Below, one piece after another: positions 28,347-38,176 of a stretch of DNA of 64,000 bases. Source of the DNA: Neomesorhizobium sp963726065. Lineage in GTDB: Bacteria; Pseudomonadota; Alphaproteobacteria; Rhizobiales; Rhizobiaceae. Both the position numbers and the translations under genes were made by a program. Below the pieces are notes generated by a model. That model worked only from the letters and a program-made list of their open reading frames with translations. It was not told the DNA's origin and searched no databases. Every line of letters starts with the position of its first letter. The first letter of the stretch is position 1. The stretch covers positions 124,001 through 188,000 of the forward strand of contig CAVSAU010000007.1 of assembly GCA_963726065.1 (NCBI GenBank). The letters run 5' to 3'.

Positions 28347-28676
28347 ATGAGCAACGAAATCTATGCCGACGGAATTGGCGAAATCACAGTTACCGGTTCG
28401 ATCGTCAGGGTCGACCTGATGAGCCTGTCGGCGACCGAACGCGACGAGAAGAACAATCCAAAGGCGGTTTTCCGCCAGAGGATCATCATGCCCGTCGATG
28501 CCTTCGCCAACGCGGTCGACCTGATGCAGAAGGCGCTTGGCGGCCTTGTCGAGGCCGGCGCGGTACGGCGCATTTCGGACGTGCAGAAACTGCCGGCAAC
28601 CGAAGGAGGCACAGCGCGAACCGAGGCGAAACAGGGCTCCGGGCAACCGGTGAACGCATCTCCGAACTTCAACTGA
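28347..28676 (+). CDS. Small conserved protein preceding the type I secretion genes
   Basis: 109 residues, soluble, no signal peptide. Conserved-looking core: GEITVTGSIVRVDLMSLS and RQRIIMPVDAFANAVDLMQK; the last 35 residues are low complexity. AGGAGACAATC precedes the ATG. I do not recognise a domain. Its tight position between cobW and the ABC exporter suggests an accessory role in that secretion system (inference). Confidence 0.7.
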   Translation: MSNEIYADGIGEITVTGSIVRVDLMSLSATERDEKNNPKAVFRQRIIMPVDAFANAVDLMQKALGGLVEAGAVRRISDVQKLPATEGGTARTEAKQGSGQPVNASPNFN

Positions 28677-28716
28677 CCGGCGAAAATCCCACACAGAGCG
28701 CTTCCTGAACGCAACC

Positions 28717-30886
28717 ATGAACACCGACCCGCACACCAGTCTCCAATGCCTGGCCTTCATCGCCAGGCATCACGGCATCGACCTTGCACCCGAACGGCTC
28801 ATGCATGACTACGCCGTTACGGACAAACCGGTCACCAACCGGCAACTGCTGCGGATGGCAAAGGATGCGGGGCTGCGTGCCCGCCAGGCCACGCTTTCAT
28901 GGACGTCGTTGGTGCAGATGGGCGAGGCGTATCCGGTGCTCGCCCAGCTCGACAACGGCAACTGGGTGATAATCGCCAGCGCGACGGCCGGCGGCATCGG
29001 CGCCCAGCAGATGATCCGGGTTCTCGATCCGCTGGCGCATCGCCCCGAAGAGCTGCTCCTGACGGAAGAGCAATTCGCCAAATGCTGGCACGGCACCGTC
29101 ATCCTGGCGAAGCGCAACTTCCGTCTCTCCGACGCCGATCAGCCCTTCGGTTTTCGCTGGTTCGTGCCCGAGCTGGTGCGCCAGCGCAGCCTCTTCGTGG
29201 ATGTCGCGATGGCAGCGTTCGTGCTTTACGCGCTTGGCCTGGCGATGCCGATCTTCTTCCAGCTCGTCATCGACAAGGTACTGGTCCACGAGACCTACGC
29301 GACCTTGACGGTGCTCACGATCGGCATCGGCGTCGCACTGATCTTCGATGCGGTGTTCGGCTTCCTGCGACGCTATCTGCTGCTCTATGCCACCAACAAG
29401 ATCGACATCGGGTGGCGACACGGACGTTCGGCCACCTTCTCAACCTGCCGATCGACGCTGTTCGAGCACGCATCCGCCGGCGTGCTGGTCAAGCACATGC
29501 AGCAGACCGAGGCGCATTCGCGAGTTCCTGACCGGGCGCCTGTTCCTGACTCTTGCTCGATGGCTTGTCGCTGCTGGTCGTTCCTGCCGGTGCTGCTGCT
29601 CTACAGCGTCAAGCTCACCGCTTGTGGTGCTCGGCTTCGCAGCTCTCGTCGGCCTGGTTGTGATGGCGCTGGTCGGCCCGTTCCAGCGACGGCTGCAGGC
29701 TCTCTACCAGGCCGAAGGCGAGCGGCAGGCGCTGCTCGTCGAAACCGTTCACGGCATGCGACACGGTCAAATCGCTGGCGCTTGAACCGCGCCAGCGCCG
29801 CGTCTGGGACGACCGCTCCGCCGAGTCGATCTCCGTCGCGTTTCCAGGTCGAGAAGATCTCCGCCGTCGCGCAGTCGCTGACCGGACTGCTCGAAAAGCT
29901 GATGAGCGTCGCGATCATCGGACTTGGTGCGCTGGACGTGTTTTCGACGGCACGCTCACCATCGGCGCGCTGATCGCCTTCAACATGCTGGCCGGCCGGG
30001 TTCCGGGCCCGCTGGTGCAGATCGTCACGCATGGTCCACGAATACCAGGAAGTCGGCGCTCTCGGTGCCGCATGCTGGGCGAAGATCATGAACCGCGGCC
30101 GGAGACGACATGGTCGCGCGGCGTGGCCTGCGGCCGGCCCTGCAAGGGCCGCATCGAGTTCGACAATGTCTCCTTCCGCTACAGCGCAGAACGGCGCGCC
30201 GGCGCTCGACGACGTGTCGTTCGCCATCGCCGCCGGGTCGGTCTTCGGCATCGTCGGCCGCAGCGGCTCCGGCAAGACGACGGTCACCCGGCTTATCCAG
30301 GGGCTGTACCCGATCCAGCAGGGCTCGTGCGCATCGACGGCTACGACTGCCGCGAGATCGACCTCGTGCCATCTGCGCAAGCAGCATCGGCGTGGTGTTG
30401 CAGGAGAATTTCCTGTTCCGCGGCACGTGCGCGAGAACCTTTCCGCGGCCAAGCCGGATGCGACGATGGAGGAGATCGCAGCCGTCGCCCGCCTGGCCGG
30501 CGCCGAGGAGTTCATCGAACGGCTGCCGCATGGCTTCGACACGCTGACTCGAAGAGAAGGGCGCCAACCTGTCCGGCGGCCAGACGCAGCGCCTGGCGAT
30601 CGCGCGCGCTCTGCTGCGCGAATCCGCGCTGCTCATCCTCGATGAGGCGACCAGCGCGCTCGATCCGGACAGCGAGGCGATCATCCGCAGAACCTTGCGC
30701 GCGATCGCCGAGGGCCGCACCGTCATCATCGTCTCGCATCGGCTTTCCACGCTGGTCGACGCCGACGCGATCCTGGTGCTCGAGCGCGGCAAGATCGCCG
30801 ATCTCGGCACGGCATCGACCAGCTCGCTGTCGCGCTGCATGACCTACCGGCATCTCTGGAACCAGCAGATGAGGCAGGTCGCATGA
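28717..30886 (+). CDS. Type I secretion ABC exporter with C39-like domain (heavily frameshifted consensus)
   Basis: About 715 residues when corrected. The N-terminal C39-like peptidase domain is at residues 1-130 (SLQCLAFIARHHGIDLAPER), apparently without a full catalytic triad, as in RTX exporters. Membrane helices follow from about residue 160. The ABC module has Walker A GRSGSGKTT, signature LSGGQ, Walker B LLILDEA and the switch SHRL. At least 15 indels lie between 29408 and 30560. Examples are ctTG-ctc 29554/29555, gtCG-ttc 29579/29580, acCG-ctt 29619/29620, gtGC-cgc 30067/30068 and gaAG-atc 30083/30084. Nearly all double or drop a wobble base. The stop overlaps the HlyD start by 4 nt. 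Confidence 0.85.
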
Positions 30887-32292
30887 GCGCGCTCCCCAAA
30901 CGAAAAGACGAGACCCCGGAACTTCCGGCCCGCCGCGAGGAACGCAGTGTCGTCCCCGTGCGGCAGCTTCCGGTCATCATCTCGGAATTCCAGCCGGACG
31001 CGGTGGAACTCGAGGAACGCGTTCCGCCCAGGATCGCGCGACTGACGCTCTATGGCATCACCCTGATGATCGCCGCAGCGGTCGCATGGGCATCACTGGC
31101 CTCGATCGATGAAATCGTCGTCGCTCCCGGTCGGCTGATCACCAAACAGCCGACCATCATCGTCCAGCCGCTGGAAACCTCGATCATCCGCTCCATCGAC
31201 GTCGCGGCCGGCGATGTCGTCCACGCCGGACAGACGCTCGCAACGCTCGATCCGACCTTTAGCCAATCCGATGTCGACCAGCAGCGGGCCAAGTACGCCG
31301 CGCTGGACGCGCAGGTGAAACGCATCGATGCCGAGCTTGCCGGCGCCGACTATTCGAAACTGGCCGGCAATAGCGCCGACGAGCAGTTGCAGGTCGCCTT
31401 GTTCGGACAGCGGCGCGCCTTCTTCATGGCCCAGCTCCAAAACCTCGACCAGCAGATCGCCGGACAGGAATCGTCGATCACCACGGCGGCAGGCCAGGAA
31501 GTTATCCTGAAGGAGCGGCTCGCAAATCTGGGCGAGATCGAAGCCGCACGCGAGAAACTCTACAAGCAGGAATTCGGCTCGCGCCTCAATCTGCTCAGTT
31601 CGCGCGACGCACGACTCGATGTCGACGCTAACCTCGCGCAACTGCAAGGCAACGCAGTGGCGGCGGAGCATACGCTCGCCAAGCTCAAGGCGGACCGGCA
31701 GGCCTTCATTGAAGATTTTCGCCGCACCTCGATGGAACGCCTCGTCGAATTGCGCAGCCAGCTCAACACCGCTGCCGAAGAGCTGAAGAAGATGGAGTTG
31801 CGCCGCAACATGGTGTCGCTGACCGCGCCCGCCGACGCCGTGGTGCTGGACCTCGCTCCACGCTCGATCGGGTCCGTCGTCCGCGAAGCGGAACGCATCG
31901 TCACGCTGGTTCCCCTCAACGTGCCCTTGGAGGCGGAGGTTTCGGTCAACGCGCGCGATATCGGCAGGGTCAAGGCCGACGATGCGGTGCGCGTCAAGTT
32001 CGATGCCTATCCGTTCCAGAAGTTCGGCACCGCCACGGGCGCCATCCGCATGATCAGCCGCGACGCGTTCACGCCCGAGCCACAGCCCGGCGCCACCCAA
32101 ACCGCCTCGCTTCCCTTCTTCAAGGCTCTCATTCCCCTTGCCGACATGCGCTTGAACCAATCGCTGGAACTGGTGCGGCTGCTACCGGGCATGACGGTGA
32201 CCGCGGAAATAAAGGTCGGACGCAGAACGGTGATCTCCTATTTCCTCTACCCGCTGATCCGCGGGTTGGACGAGAGCATCCGCGAGCCGTAA
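30883..32292 (+). CDS. HlyD-family type I secretion periplasmic adaptor
   Basis: 469 residues. A cytoplasmic N-terminus is followed by one membrane helix near residues 50-72 (LTLYGITLMIAAAVAWASL). A lipoyl-like segment (VVAPGRLITKQPTIIVQPLE), a long coiled coil (about 130-310) and the HlyD C-terminal barrel (ITLVPLNVPLEAEVSV-like, LLPGMTVTAEIKVGRRT) complete it. It links the ABC exporter to an outer-membrane TolC-type channel. The ATGA overlap with the exporter gene shows an operon. No toxin or RTX substrate gene is adjacent. Confidence 0.92.
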   Translation: MSALPKRKDETPELPARREERSVVPVRQLPVIISEFQPDAVELEERVPPRIARLTLYGITLMIAAAVAWASLASIDEIVVAPGRLITKQPTIIVQPLETSIIRSIDVAAGDVVHAGQTLATLDPTFSQSDVDQQRAKYAALDAQVKRIDAELAGADYSKLAGNSADEQLQVALFGQRRAFFMAQLQNLDQQIAGQESSITTAAGQEVILKERLANLGEIEAAREKLYKQEFGSRLNLLSSRDARLDVDANLAQLQGNAVAAEHTLAKLKADRQAFIEDFRRTSMERLVELRSQLNTAAEELKKMELRRNMVSLTAPADAVVLDLAPRSIGSVVREAERIVTLVPLNVPLEAEVSVNARDIGRVKADDAVRVKFDAYPFQKFGTATGAIRMISRDAFTPEPQPGATQTASLPFFKALIPLADMRLNQSLELVRLLPGMTVTAEIKVGRRTVISYFLYPLIRGLDESIREP

Positions 32293-32351
32293 GTCCGGCG
32301 CGCAGTTGTTTCGCATGCGGCGGCGTCGCTCGACTGAAAAGCGCCCGCCGA

Positions 32352-34097
32352 CTACGCGGTTTTGGCGATAACCAGCCCGAGTTCGTCGACCATCTGGTCG
32401 CGCATAATGAATTTCTGCGGCTTGCCGGTCACCGTCATCGGCAATTCATTGCGAAAGCGCACATAACGCGGGATCTTGTAGTGGGCGATCTGGCCCTGGC
32501 AGAACGCCTTGATCTCGTCCTCGGTAACCTGTTCGCCGGGCAACGCGACGATCCACGCACACAGTTCCTCGCCATATCTTGGGTCCGGAACGCCGAAAAC
32601 CTGCACCTCCTTGACCTTGGGGTGGCGGTATAGGAACTCCTCGACCTCGCGCGGATAGACGTTCTCGCCGCCGCGGATCACCATGTCCTTGACCCGTCCG
32701 ACAATGTTGCAATAGCCCTCGGCGTCGATCGTGGCGAGATCGCCGGTATGCATCCAGCCTTCGGGGTCGATTGCCTCGGCGGTCTTTTCGTCGTCCTCCC
32801 AGTAGCCCTTCATCACCGAATAGCCGCGCGTGCAGAGTTCGCCGCGCTCTCCGACCGGCACCGTCGCGCCGTCGGCGTCGACCACCTTCACCTCGACATG
32901 TGGATGGATGCGGCCAACCGTCGAGACGCGTTTTTCAAGGGGATCGCCGACATCGCTCTGGAAGGAGACCGGGCTCGTCTCGGTCATGCCATAGGCGATC
33001 GTCACCTCTTCCATATGCATCAGCAAGACGACCTTCTTCATCACCTCGATCGGGCAAGGCGAACCGGCCATGATGCCGGTGCGCAGGCTGGAAAGGTCGA
33101 ACGACTTGAAGTCGGGATGGTCGAGCAGGGCGACAAACATCGTCGGCACGCCGTAAAGCCCGGTGCAGCGCTCGGCCTGCACGGCGCGCAGCGTCGCGCC
33201 GGGATCGAACCCTTCGCCGGGAAATACCATGACCGCGCCCTTCGACACGCAACCCATCGTACCCATCGACATGCCGAAGCAGTGGTAGAGCGGCACCGGG
33301 ATGCACAGCCGGTCCTGCGCAGTAAACCTGATCGCTGATGTGACAAGATTGGCGTTGTTGACGATGTTGGAATGCGTCAGCGTCGCACCCTTCGGCGCTC
33401 CGGTCGTGCCTGATGTGAACTGGATGTTGACGGCATCGTTAGGGCGCAGGCCGGCGGTGATGGCGTCGAGTTGTCGCCTTTCCCCTTCTCCACCCATCGC
33501 CAGCACATCGCCGAAATTGAACATTCCCGGCGTCTTTTCCTCGCCCATGCGGATGACCGTGCTCAGATGCGGTAGCCCGGCGGCGGACAGTTTGCCCGGC
33601 TCCGCGCTCGCCAACTCCGGCGCCAGCGTGTTCAGCATGCCGAGATAGTCGGATGTCTTGAATTTCACGGCGGTGACCAGCCCCTTGCAGCCGACCTTGT
33701 TCAGCGCATAGTCGAGCTCCGAAAGCCGGTAAGCCGGATTGATGTTGACCAGAACGACGCCTATGCGGGCCGTGCCGAACTGGGTGACCAGCCATTCCCA
33801 CCGGTTTGGCGACCAGATGCCGATGCGATCGCCTTTTTCGAAGCCGAGCCTCAGCAGGCCTGCGGCCAGCGCGTCGACGGCCTCGCCGAGTTCGCTCCAC
33901 GAAAACCGCTTGCCCTGTTCGACGAACACCGCCGCGTCCCGCTCGGGGTGTTTCGACGCCGTCTCGGCAAACAGTTCCGGAATGGTCTTGCGCAGTAGCG
34001 GAACGGACCGGTCGCCGGAAACATGCGACAGCCCGTCGCGGGGCGCGATGAAGGTTCCGGCGCCGACGTTTCTGCTGGATTGATGACTGGTCGCCAC
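32352..34097 (-). CDS. AMP-dependent acyl-CoA synthetase
   Basis: 581 residues from GTG 34097, which follows GGAGGAGAG. The AMP-binding motif is FTSGTTGAPKG near residue 220, the adenylation motif YGMTETSPV, the hinge/ATP motif WMHTGDLA and GRVKDMVIRGGENVYP, and the C-terminal catalytic Lys region TVTGKPQKF. These match medium/long-chain acyl-CoA ligases, which activate fatty acids with ATP and CoA. The chain-length preference cannot be told. It stands alone, convergent with the HlyD gene. Confidence 0.9.
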   Translation of the reverse strand: MATSHQSSRNVGAGTFIAPRDGLSHVSGDRSVPLLRKTIPELFAETASKHPERDAAVFVEQGKRFSWSELGEAVDALAAGLLRLGFEKGDRIGIWSPNRWEWLVTQFGTARIGVVLVNINPAYRLSELDYALNKVGCKGLVTAVKFKTSDYLGMLNTLAPELASAEPGKLSAAGLPHLSTVIRMGEEKTPGMFNFGDVLAMGGEGERRQLDAITAGLRPNDAVNIQFTSGTTGAPKGATLTHSNIVNNANLVTSAIRFTAQDRLCIPVPLYHCFGMSMGTMGCVSKGAVMVFPGEGFDPGATLRAVQAERCTGLYGVPTMFVALLDHPDFKSFDLSSLRTGIMAGSPCPIEVMKKVVLLMHMEEVTIAYGMTETSPVSFQSDVGDPLEKRVSTVGRIHPHVEVKVVDADGATVPVGERGELCTRGYSVMKGYWEDDEKTAEAIDPEGWMHTGDLATIDAEGYCNIVGRVKDMVIRGGENVYPREVEEFLYRHPKVKEVQVFGVPDPRYGEELCAWIVALPGEQVTEDEIKAFCQGQIAHYKIPRYVRFRNELPMTVTGKPQKFIMRDQMVDELGLVIAKTA

Positions 34098-34206
34098 GGC
34101 GCTCTCCTCCCATTTCCGCTCGCGGCAGGCGACTTGTGACGCACCTTGCCGCAACCGAAGAAACTATCAGTGACGCCTGGAGGCGAAAATTCCTCCAAAG
34201 TACAGG

Positions 34207-34914
34207 TCAGCCTGCGGAAACCGCCGCATTCACCAGCGCCGCGATCTCCTGCAGCAACGCCTCGTCAGCCGCATCGCGCTGGCGCAGGGAGGCGGCCAGG
34301 CAAGCCTGAGACTTAAGGATCACGCCGTCGGCGAGCACCTTAAGGTGATTGGCGCGCAGCGTGGAACCTGTGGTGGTGATGTCGACGATGACATCGGCAG
34401 ATCCCGCCGCAGGCGCGCCCTCGGTAGCGCCCAGGCTTTCGACGATGCGGTAGACCTGGATGCCGTGCTTCTGCGAGAAGAACTGCTGGGTGAGCCGCCA
34501 GTACTTGGTTGCGATGCGCAGCCGGCGGCCATGCCGCTGGCGGAAATCGGAAGCGACATCGTCGAGGTCGGCCATCGTGTCGACATCGAGCCAGACGTCA
34601 GGCACCGCCACCACCACATCGGCGCGCCCGAAACCGAGCCGCGCCGCGATTTTCGCACGGGCTTCCCACTCCGCCAGGTTTTCACGCAGAAGGTCCTCGC
34701 CGGTGACGCCGAGGTCGACATTGCCCTGCCCGATCTGGTTGGCGATCTCGGACGCCGACAGGAACGACACCTCGATGCCGGCGCGCCCTTCGATGTGAGC
34801 GCGGTATTTGCGGTCGTCGCCGGGAAGGCTGACCGGCAGCCCGGCGCGGCCGAAAATCTCAAGCGCCTGTTCCTTCAGCCGGCCTTTCGAGGGCAGCGCG
34901 AGGGTGATGCTCAT
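34207..34914 (-). CDS. hisG: ATP phosphoribosyltransferase catalytic subunit, short form
   Basis: 235 residues, the HisG-S length that lacks the regulatory C-terminal domain and needs HisZ. It catalyses the first step of histidine synthesis (ATP plus PRPP). It contains ALPSKGRLKEQALEIFGRAG at the start and the PRPP-binding region VDITTTGSTLRANHLKVL. It overlaps hisZ by 4 nt (ATGA), as expected for subunits of one complex. Confidence 0.95.
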   Translation of the reverse strand: MSITLALPSKGRLKEQALEIFGRAGLPVSLPGDDRKYRAHIEGRAGIEVSFLSASEIANQIGQGNVDLGVTGEDLLRENLAEWEARAKIAARLGFGRADVVVAVPDVWLDVDTMADLDDVASDFRQRHGRRLRIATKYWRLTQQFFSQKHGIQVYRIVESLGATEGAPAAGSADVIVDITTTGSTLRANHLKVLADGVILKSQACLAASLRQRDAADEALLQEIAALVNAAVSAG

Positions 34915-36032
34915 CGTGCGCCCTCGCGCAATTCGCCGATGCGGTCGAGCCAGACGGAGAAGCCTACGCCGGGGATCGGTTTTTTCGCGCCGAGCAGGGT
35001 CAGCAGGCGGTCATAACGGCCGCCACCGACCAGCACGCGCTCATTGCCAGCGGCGGTGATTTCAAAGACCAGGCCAGTGTAATAGTCGAGCGGGCGGCCG
35101 AATGCCGCGTCGTAGTGGATCGTGTCCATGGCGATGCCGTTGGCGGCAATCTTTTCAGCCCGCGCGGCAAAACGCGACAGGGCTGCCGACAGCGAAAGCC
35201 CGGCATCCCGGGCAAAGCTTTCCAGCGCTTCATGGGCGGCATCGAGCGGCACGCGGATGGCGAGAAAGCGCTTCAACGCCTCGAGCGCGGTGTCGGCGAG
35301 CCGCACGCTGCGCAGTTCGGTCTTCTGCAGTAGCCTCCGCGCGATTTCTTCGGGCGTGCGGCCGGCGGTCGGCGACAGTCCGGCAGCTTCCATCTGCTCG
35401 GCAATGTGTGCGGCAAGCGGCGTTTCTTCACCTGCCATCACGAGCCCGGCCGCGCTGTCTTCAAGCGCGGCAAAGCTGGCGGGAGTGGCAAGGTCGGCAA
35501 GGGCTGCGGTCAGCGCCGCGGGCGAGCCGAAGGCGCGGGCGAGCCGCTTCTGCCAACCGCGCGGCAGGCCGAGTGCCGCCAGCACCGCCTCGAAGATCGA
35601 CTGGTCGCCGAGCGTGACCGAGAGCGAAAGACCGGGCAGGGTTTTTTGCAGAAGCGCATGCGCATCGGCGATCGAGCGGGCGTCGGCTGCCGCCGTGTCG
35701 GTGTCGCCGAGATCCTCGATGCCGGCCTGGAAGAATTCATTGCCGCCCTCGCGGCGCTGGCGGAACACCTCGCCGAGATAGGAATAGCGGCGCGGCGTGC
35801 CCGATTGCGACTGGATATGGTCGAGACAGACGGGGATGGTGAATTCTGGCCGCAGGCAGAGCGAGGCCCCTGTTTCGCTCTCGGTAAGAAAAATGCGGCG
35901 GCGCAGGTCTTCGCCCGCCATGTCGAGGAACGGGTCGGCCGGCTGGATCACCGGCACGTCGACCGCATCGGCGCGGCGTTCGGCAAACAGCGCGAGGATG
36001 TCCGGCGCGAAGGTGGGGTAGCGCGGCGTCAT
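34911..36032 (-). CDS. hisZ: ATP phosphoribosyltransferase regulatory subunit
   Basis: 373 residues, related to the catalytic core of histidyl-tRNA synthetase but without tRNA ligation. Class II motif 2-like RRYSYLGEVFRQR and motif 3-like region GVGFSVWLDRIGEL are present, together with RVLVGGGRYDRLL. HisZ forms the hetero-octamer that makes short HisG active and feedback-sensitive to histidine. It lies between hisS and hisG; a palindromic element separates it from hisS. Confidence 0.93.
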   Translation of the reverse strand: MTPRYPTFAPDILALFAERRADAVDVPVIQPADPFLDMAGEDLRRRIFLTESETGASLCLRPEFTIPVCLDHIQSQSGTPRRYSYLGEVFRQRREGGNEFFQAGIEDLGDTDTAAADARSIADAHALLQKTLPGLSLSVTLGDQSIFEAVLAALGLPRGWQKRLARAFGSPAALTAALADLATPASFAALEDSAAGLVMAGEETPLAAHIAEQMEAAGLSPTAGRTPEEIARRLLQKTELRSVRLADTALEALKRFLAIRVPLDAAHEALESFARDAGLSLSAALSRFAARAEKIAANGIAMDTIHYDAAFGRPLDYYTGLVFEITAAGNERVLVGGGRYDRLLTLLGAKKPIPGVGFSVWLDRIGELREGAR

Positions 36033-36079
36033 GGGCGGGCGCCCAGCACGTTGATCGCAAACGTCTGCGCTCGACGTCG

Positions 36080-36234
36080 CCCGCCTCTGTCATGCCGGAC
36101 ATCTCCCCCACAAGGGGGGATATTGGCAGCGTTGATGATGATGCCTCTTCTTCGAGCTTGGAGGTTGGTGCGAGAGCAAGCGGCCGACTGACCTCCCCCC
36201 TTGTGGGGGAGATGTCCGGCAGGACAGAGGCGGG
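36080..36234. mobile_element. MITE-like element with 40-bp terminal inverted repeats
   Basis: The left arm (36080-36119) and right arm (36195-36234) are reverse complements over 40 bp with one mismatch. Both contain GACATCTCCCCCACAAGGGG. The 75-bp centre codes for nothing. The arms alone would fold into a very stable hairpin in the transcript between hisS and hisZ. Elements with this CATCTCCCCCACAAGG arm are familiar from rhizobial genomes; no transposase is encoded here. Confidence 0.8.
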
Positions 36235-36247
36235 CGCGCAAGGAATG

Positions 36248-37822
36248 CTACCGAACACGCTCGCGGTCCGCCTTTTGTGCCTCCAGAATCTTCTTCACCT
36301 CGGCAACCAGATCGGCCTGCGGCACCGTAATCTGGCCCGGCCGGCTTTCGCGATATTCGTCGTGGCCGGAAATCGCCTGAGCAAGCCGCGCGCCTTCGAT
36401 CAAATCCTTGATCTGCACTTCGCCCTTGGCCCGCTCGTCGCCGCCCTGGATGATGGCGATGGGGCTGCCGCGCCGGTCGGCATACTTCATCTGCGCCTTC
36501 ATGCCGGAGCCGCCGAGATACATTTCCGCACGGATTTTTTCGGCGCGCAGTTCGGCGACCATTTTCTGGTAACGGCCAAGGCTTTCCGTGTCCTTGTCCA
36601 TGACCAGTACGACCACCGGTGCGATGACGTCGGACGTATCGAGTTTTCCCAAATTCTTGAGCGCTGTCATCAGGCGCGAGACGCCGATGGAAAAGCCGGT
36701 CGCCGGCACCGGCTCACCGCGGAAGCGCGAGACCAGGCCGTCATAACGTCCACCGCCACCGACGGAGCCGAAACGCACAACTTTTCCCTCGTCATTGGGG
36801 ATTTCGGCCAGAAGCTCGGCTTCGTAAACGGGGCCGGTGTAATATTCGAGGCCGCGGACGACAGACGCATCGACCATCACGCGGTCAACATCATAACCTG
36901 CTGCCTGGCACAGAGCCGACAGTTCCTCAAGCTCAGCGACGCCTTGCTCTCCAACCGCTGAACCTGCAACCACTTCCCTCCAATACCCAAATGACATTGA
37001 TCCTGACCGGAATGTTTGCTCGCCAGGAAAATGAAAAATCGGGGAGTTCGTTCTGCTTTCTCGAAAAGCAGTCGACAAATAGCGAAGCACCCTACTCGAC
37101 TGCTCCTCAGCCAGCCCCGCGCCCTTGGTAAAATCGCCCTCGCCTTCCCGGCCGCCGTCCCAGCGGCCGGCGCCGAGCAGCAGGCGCACGCCTTCGGGGC
37201 CGAACTTGTCGAGCTTGTCGATGGCGCGCAGAACCGTCAGCCGGCGGCCGGCATTCTCCTCGCCGCCCAGTCCGATCGCTTCCAGAACGCCGTCCAACAC
37301 CTTGCGGTTGTTGACGCGGATCACATAGTCGCCGCGCGAAATGCCCAGCGCCTCCATCACATCGGCCATCATCATCGCCATCTCGGCGTCGGCAGCCACG
37401 CCCGGCGTGCCGACGGTGTCAGCGTCGAACTGCATGAACTGGCGGAAGCGGCCCGGACCGGGTTTTTCGTTACGGAACACCCAGCCGGAGTGGTAGATGC
37501 GGTAGGGCTTGGGCAGGCGCTCGAAGTTCTCGGCAACGTAACGCGCCATCGGCGCGGTGAGGTCGTAGCGCAGCGAGAGCCACTGCTCGTCATCGTCGCG
37601 GAAGGAGAAGACGCCCTCATTGGGACGATCTTGGTCGGGCAGGAATTTGCCCAGCGCGTCGGTGTATTCGATCAGCGGCTGGTCGCCCGGCTCGAACCCA
37701 TAAAGCTCGTAGACCTCGCGGATTTTCGCCATCATCTTTTCCACGGCGCGGATGTCCTCGGCCGAGCGATCGACAAAGCCGCGCGGCAGCCGCGCTTTCA
37801 TTTTTTCCGTCTTTTCGGCCAT
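36248..37822 (-). CDS. hisS: Histidyl-tRNA synthetase
   Basis: 524 residues from ATG 37822 (MAEKTEKMKARLPRGF); an in-frame ATG at 37858 is possible. Class II motifs are clear: motif 1 near LIEYTDALGKFLPDQ, motif 2 FRNEKPGPGRFRQFMQFD, the HisA region VRGLEYYTGPVYEAEL, motif 3 ATGFSIGVSRLM, and an anticodon-binding C-terminus. At about 36965-37085 the protein carries a segment (TAFRESRTNSPIFHFPGEQT) that seems longer and lower in GC than expected for rhizobial HisS. The frame is intact throughout. It is first in hisS-hisZ-hisG. Confidence 0.94.
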   Translation of the reverse strand: MAEKTEKMKARLPRGFVDRSAEDIRAVEKMMAKIREVYELYGFEPGDQPLIEYTDALGKFLPDQDRPNEGVFSFRDDDEQWLSLRYDLTAPMARYVAENFERLPKPYRIYHSGWVFRNEKPGPGRFRQFMQFDADTVGTPGVAADAEMAMMMADVMEALGISRGDYVIRVNNRKVLDGVLEAIGLGGEENAGRRLTVLRAIDKLDKFGPEGVRLLLGAGRWDGGREGEGDFTKGAGLAEEQSSRVLRYLSTAFRESRTNSPIFHFPGEQTFRSGSMSFGYWREVVAGSAVGEQGVAELEELSALCQAAGYDVDRVMVDASVVRGLEYYTGPVYEAELLAEIPNDEGKVVRFGSVGGGGRYDGLVSRFRGEPVPATGFSIGVSRLMTALKNLGKLDTSDVIAPVVVLVMDKDTESLGRYQKMVAELRAEKIRAEMYLGGSGMKAQMKYADRRGSPIAIIQGGDERAKGEVQIKDLIEGARLAQAISGHDEYRESRPGQITVPQADLVAEVKKILEAQKADRERVR

Positions 37823-38176
37823 GTCGTGTCTGTCGTTTCTTGGTTGGATGTCCGCCATCGTCGGCCACCGAAACCGACAGGCGGGTCTCTAAACGATGGC
37901 GCCCGGAGCGGCAAGGGTTGTGGCGCGTGCTGCGTCGCAGGTCAGGCTGCATTTCCCGGCACAAGCGAAAGCCCGGCTTCCCGACTCCAACCTGCGAAAA
38001 GATTCTATTAACCTTATGAATATTAACGAAATTTCTTGCTTTCGCCGCAAAGCAGCCGGAAATCGGTCGACAAGCGATGTTTTTTGAGCGGCGCTGAAAC
38101 ACACGTTTCGCCGAGCGACATCGACTGGGGATCGGACCAGCCGAGAGGCCCGCCACCCTTTCGGAAAGTCTGCATC
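37823..38176. other. Intergenic gap without a recognisable gene
   Basis: 354 nt between the divergent hisS and the small membrane protein gene. It contains an AT-rich strip around 38000-38035 (TATTAACCTTATGAATATTA) that could hold promoters. No RNA gene, repeat or convincing ORF is seen. Confidence 0.5.
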
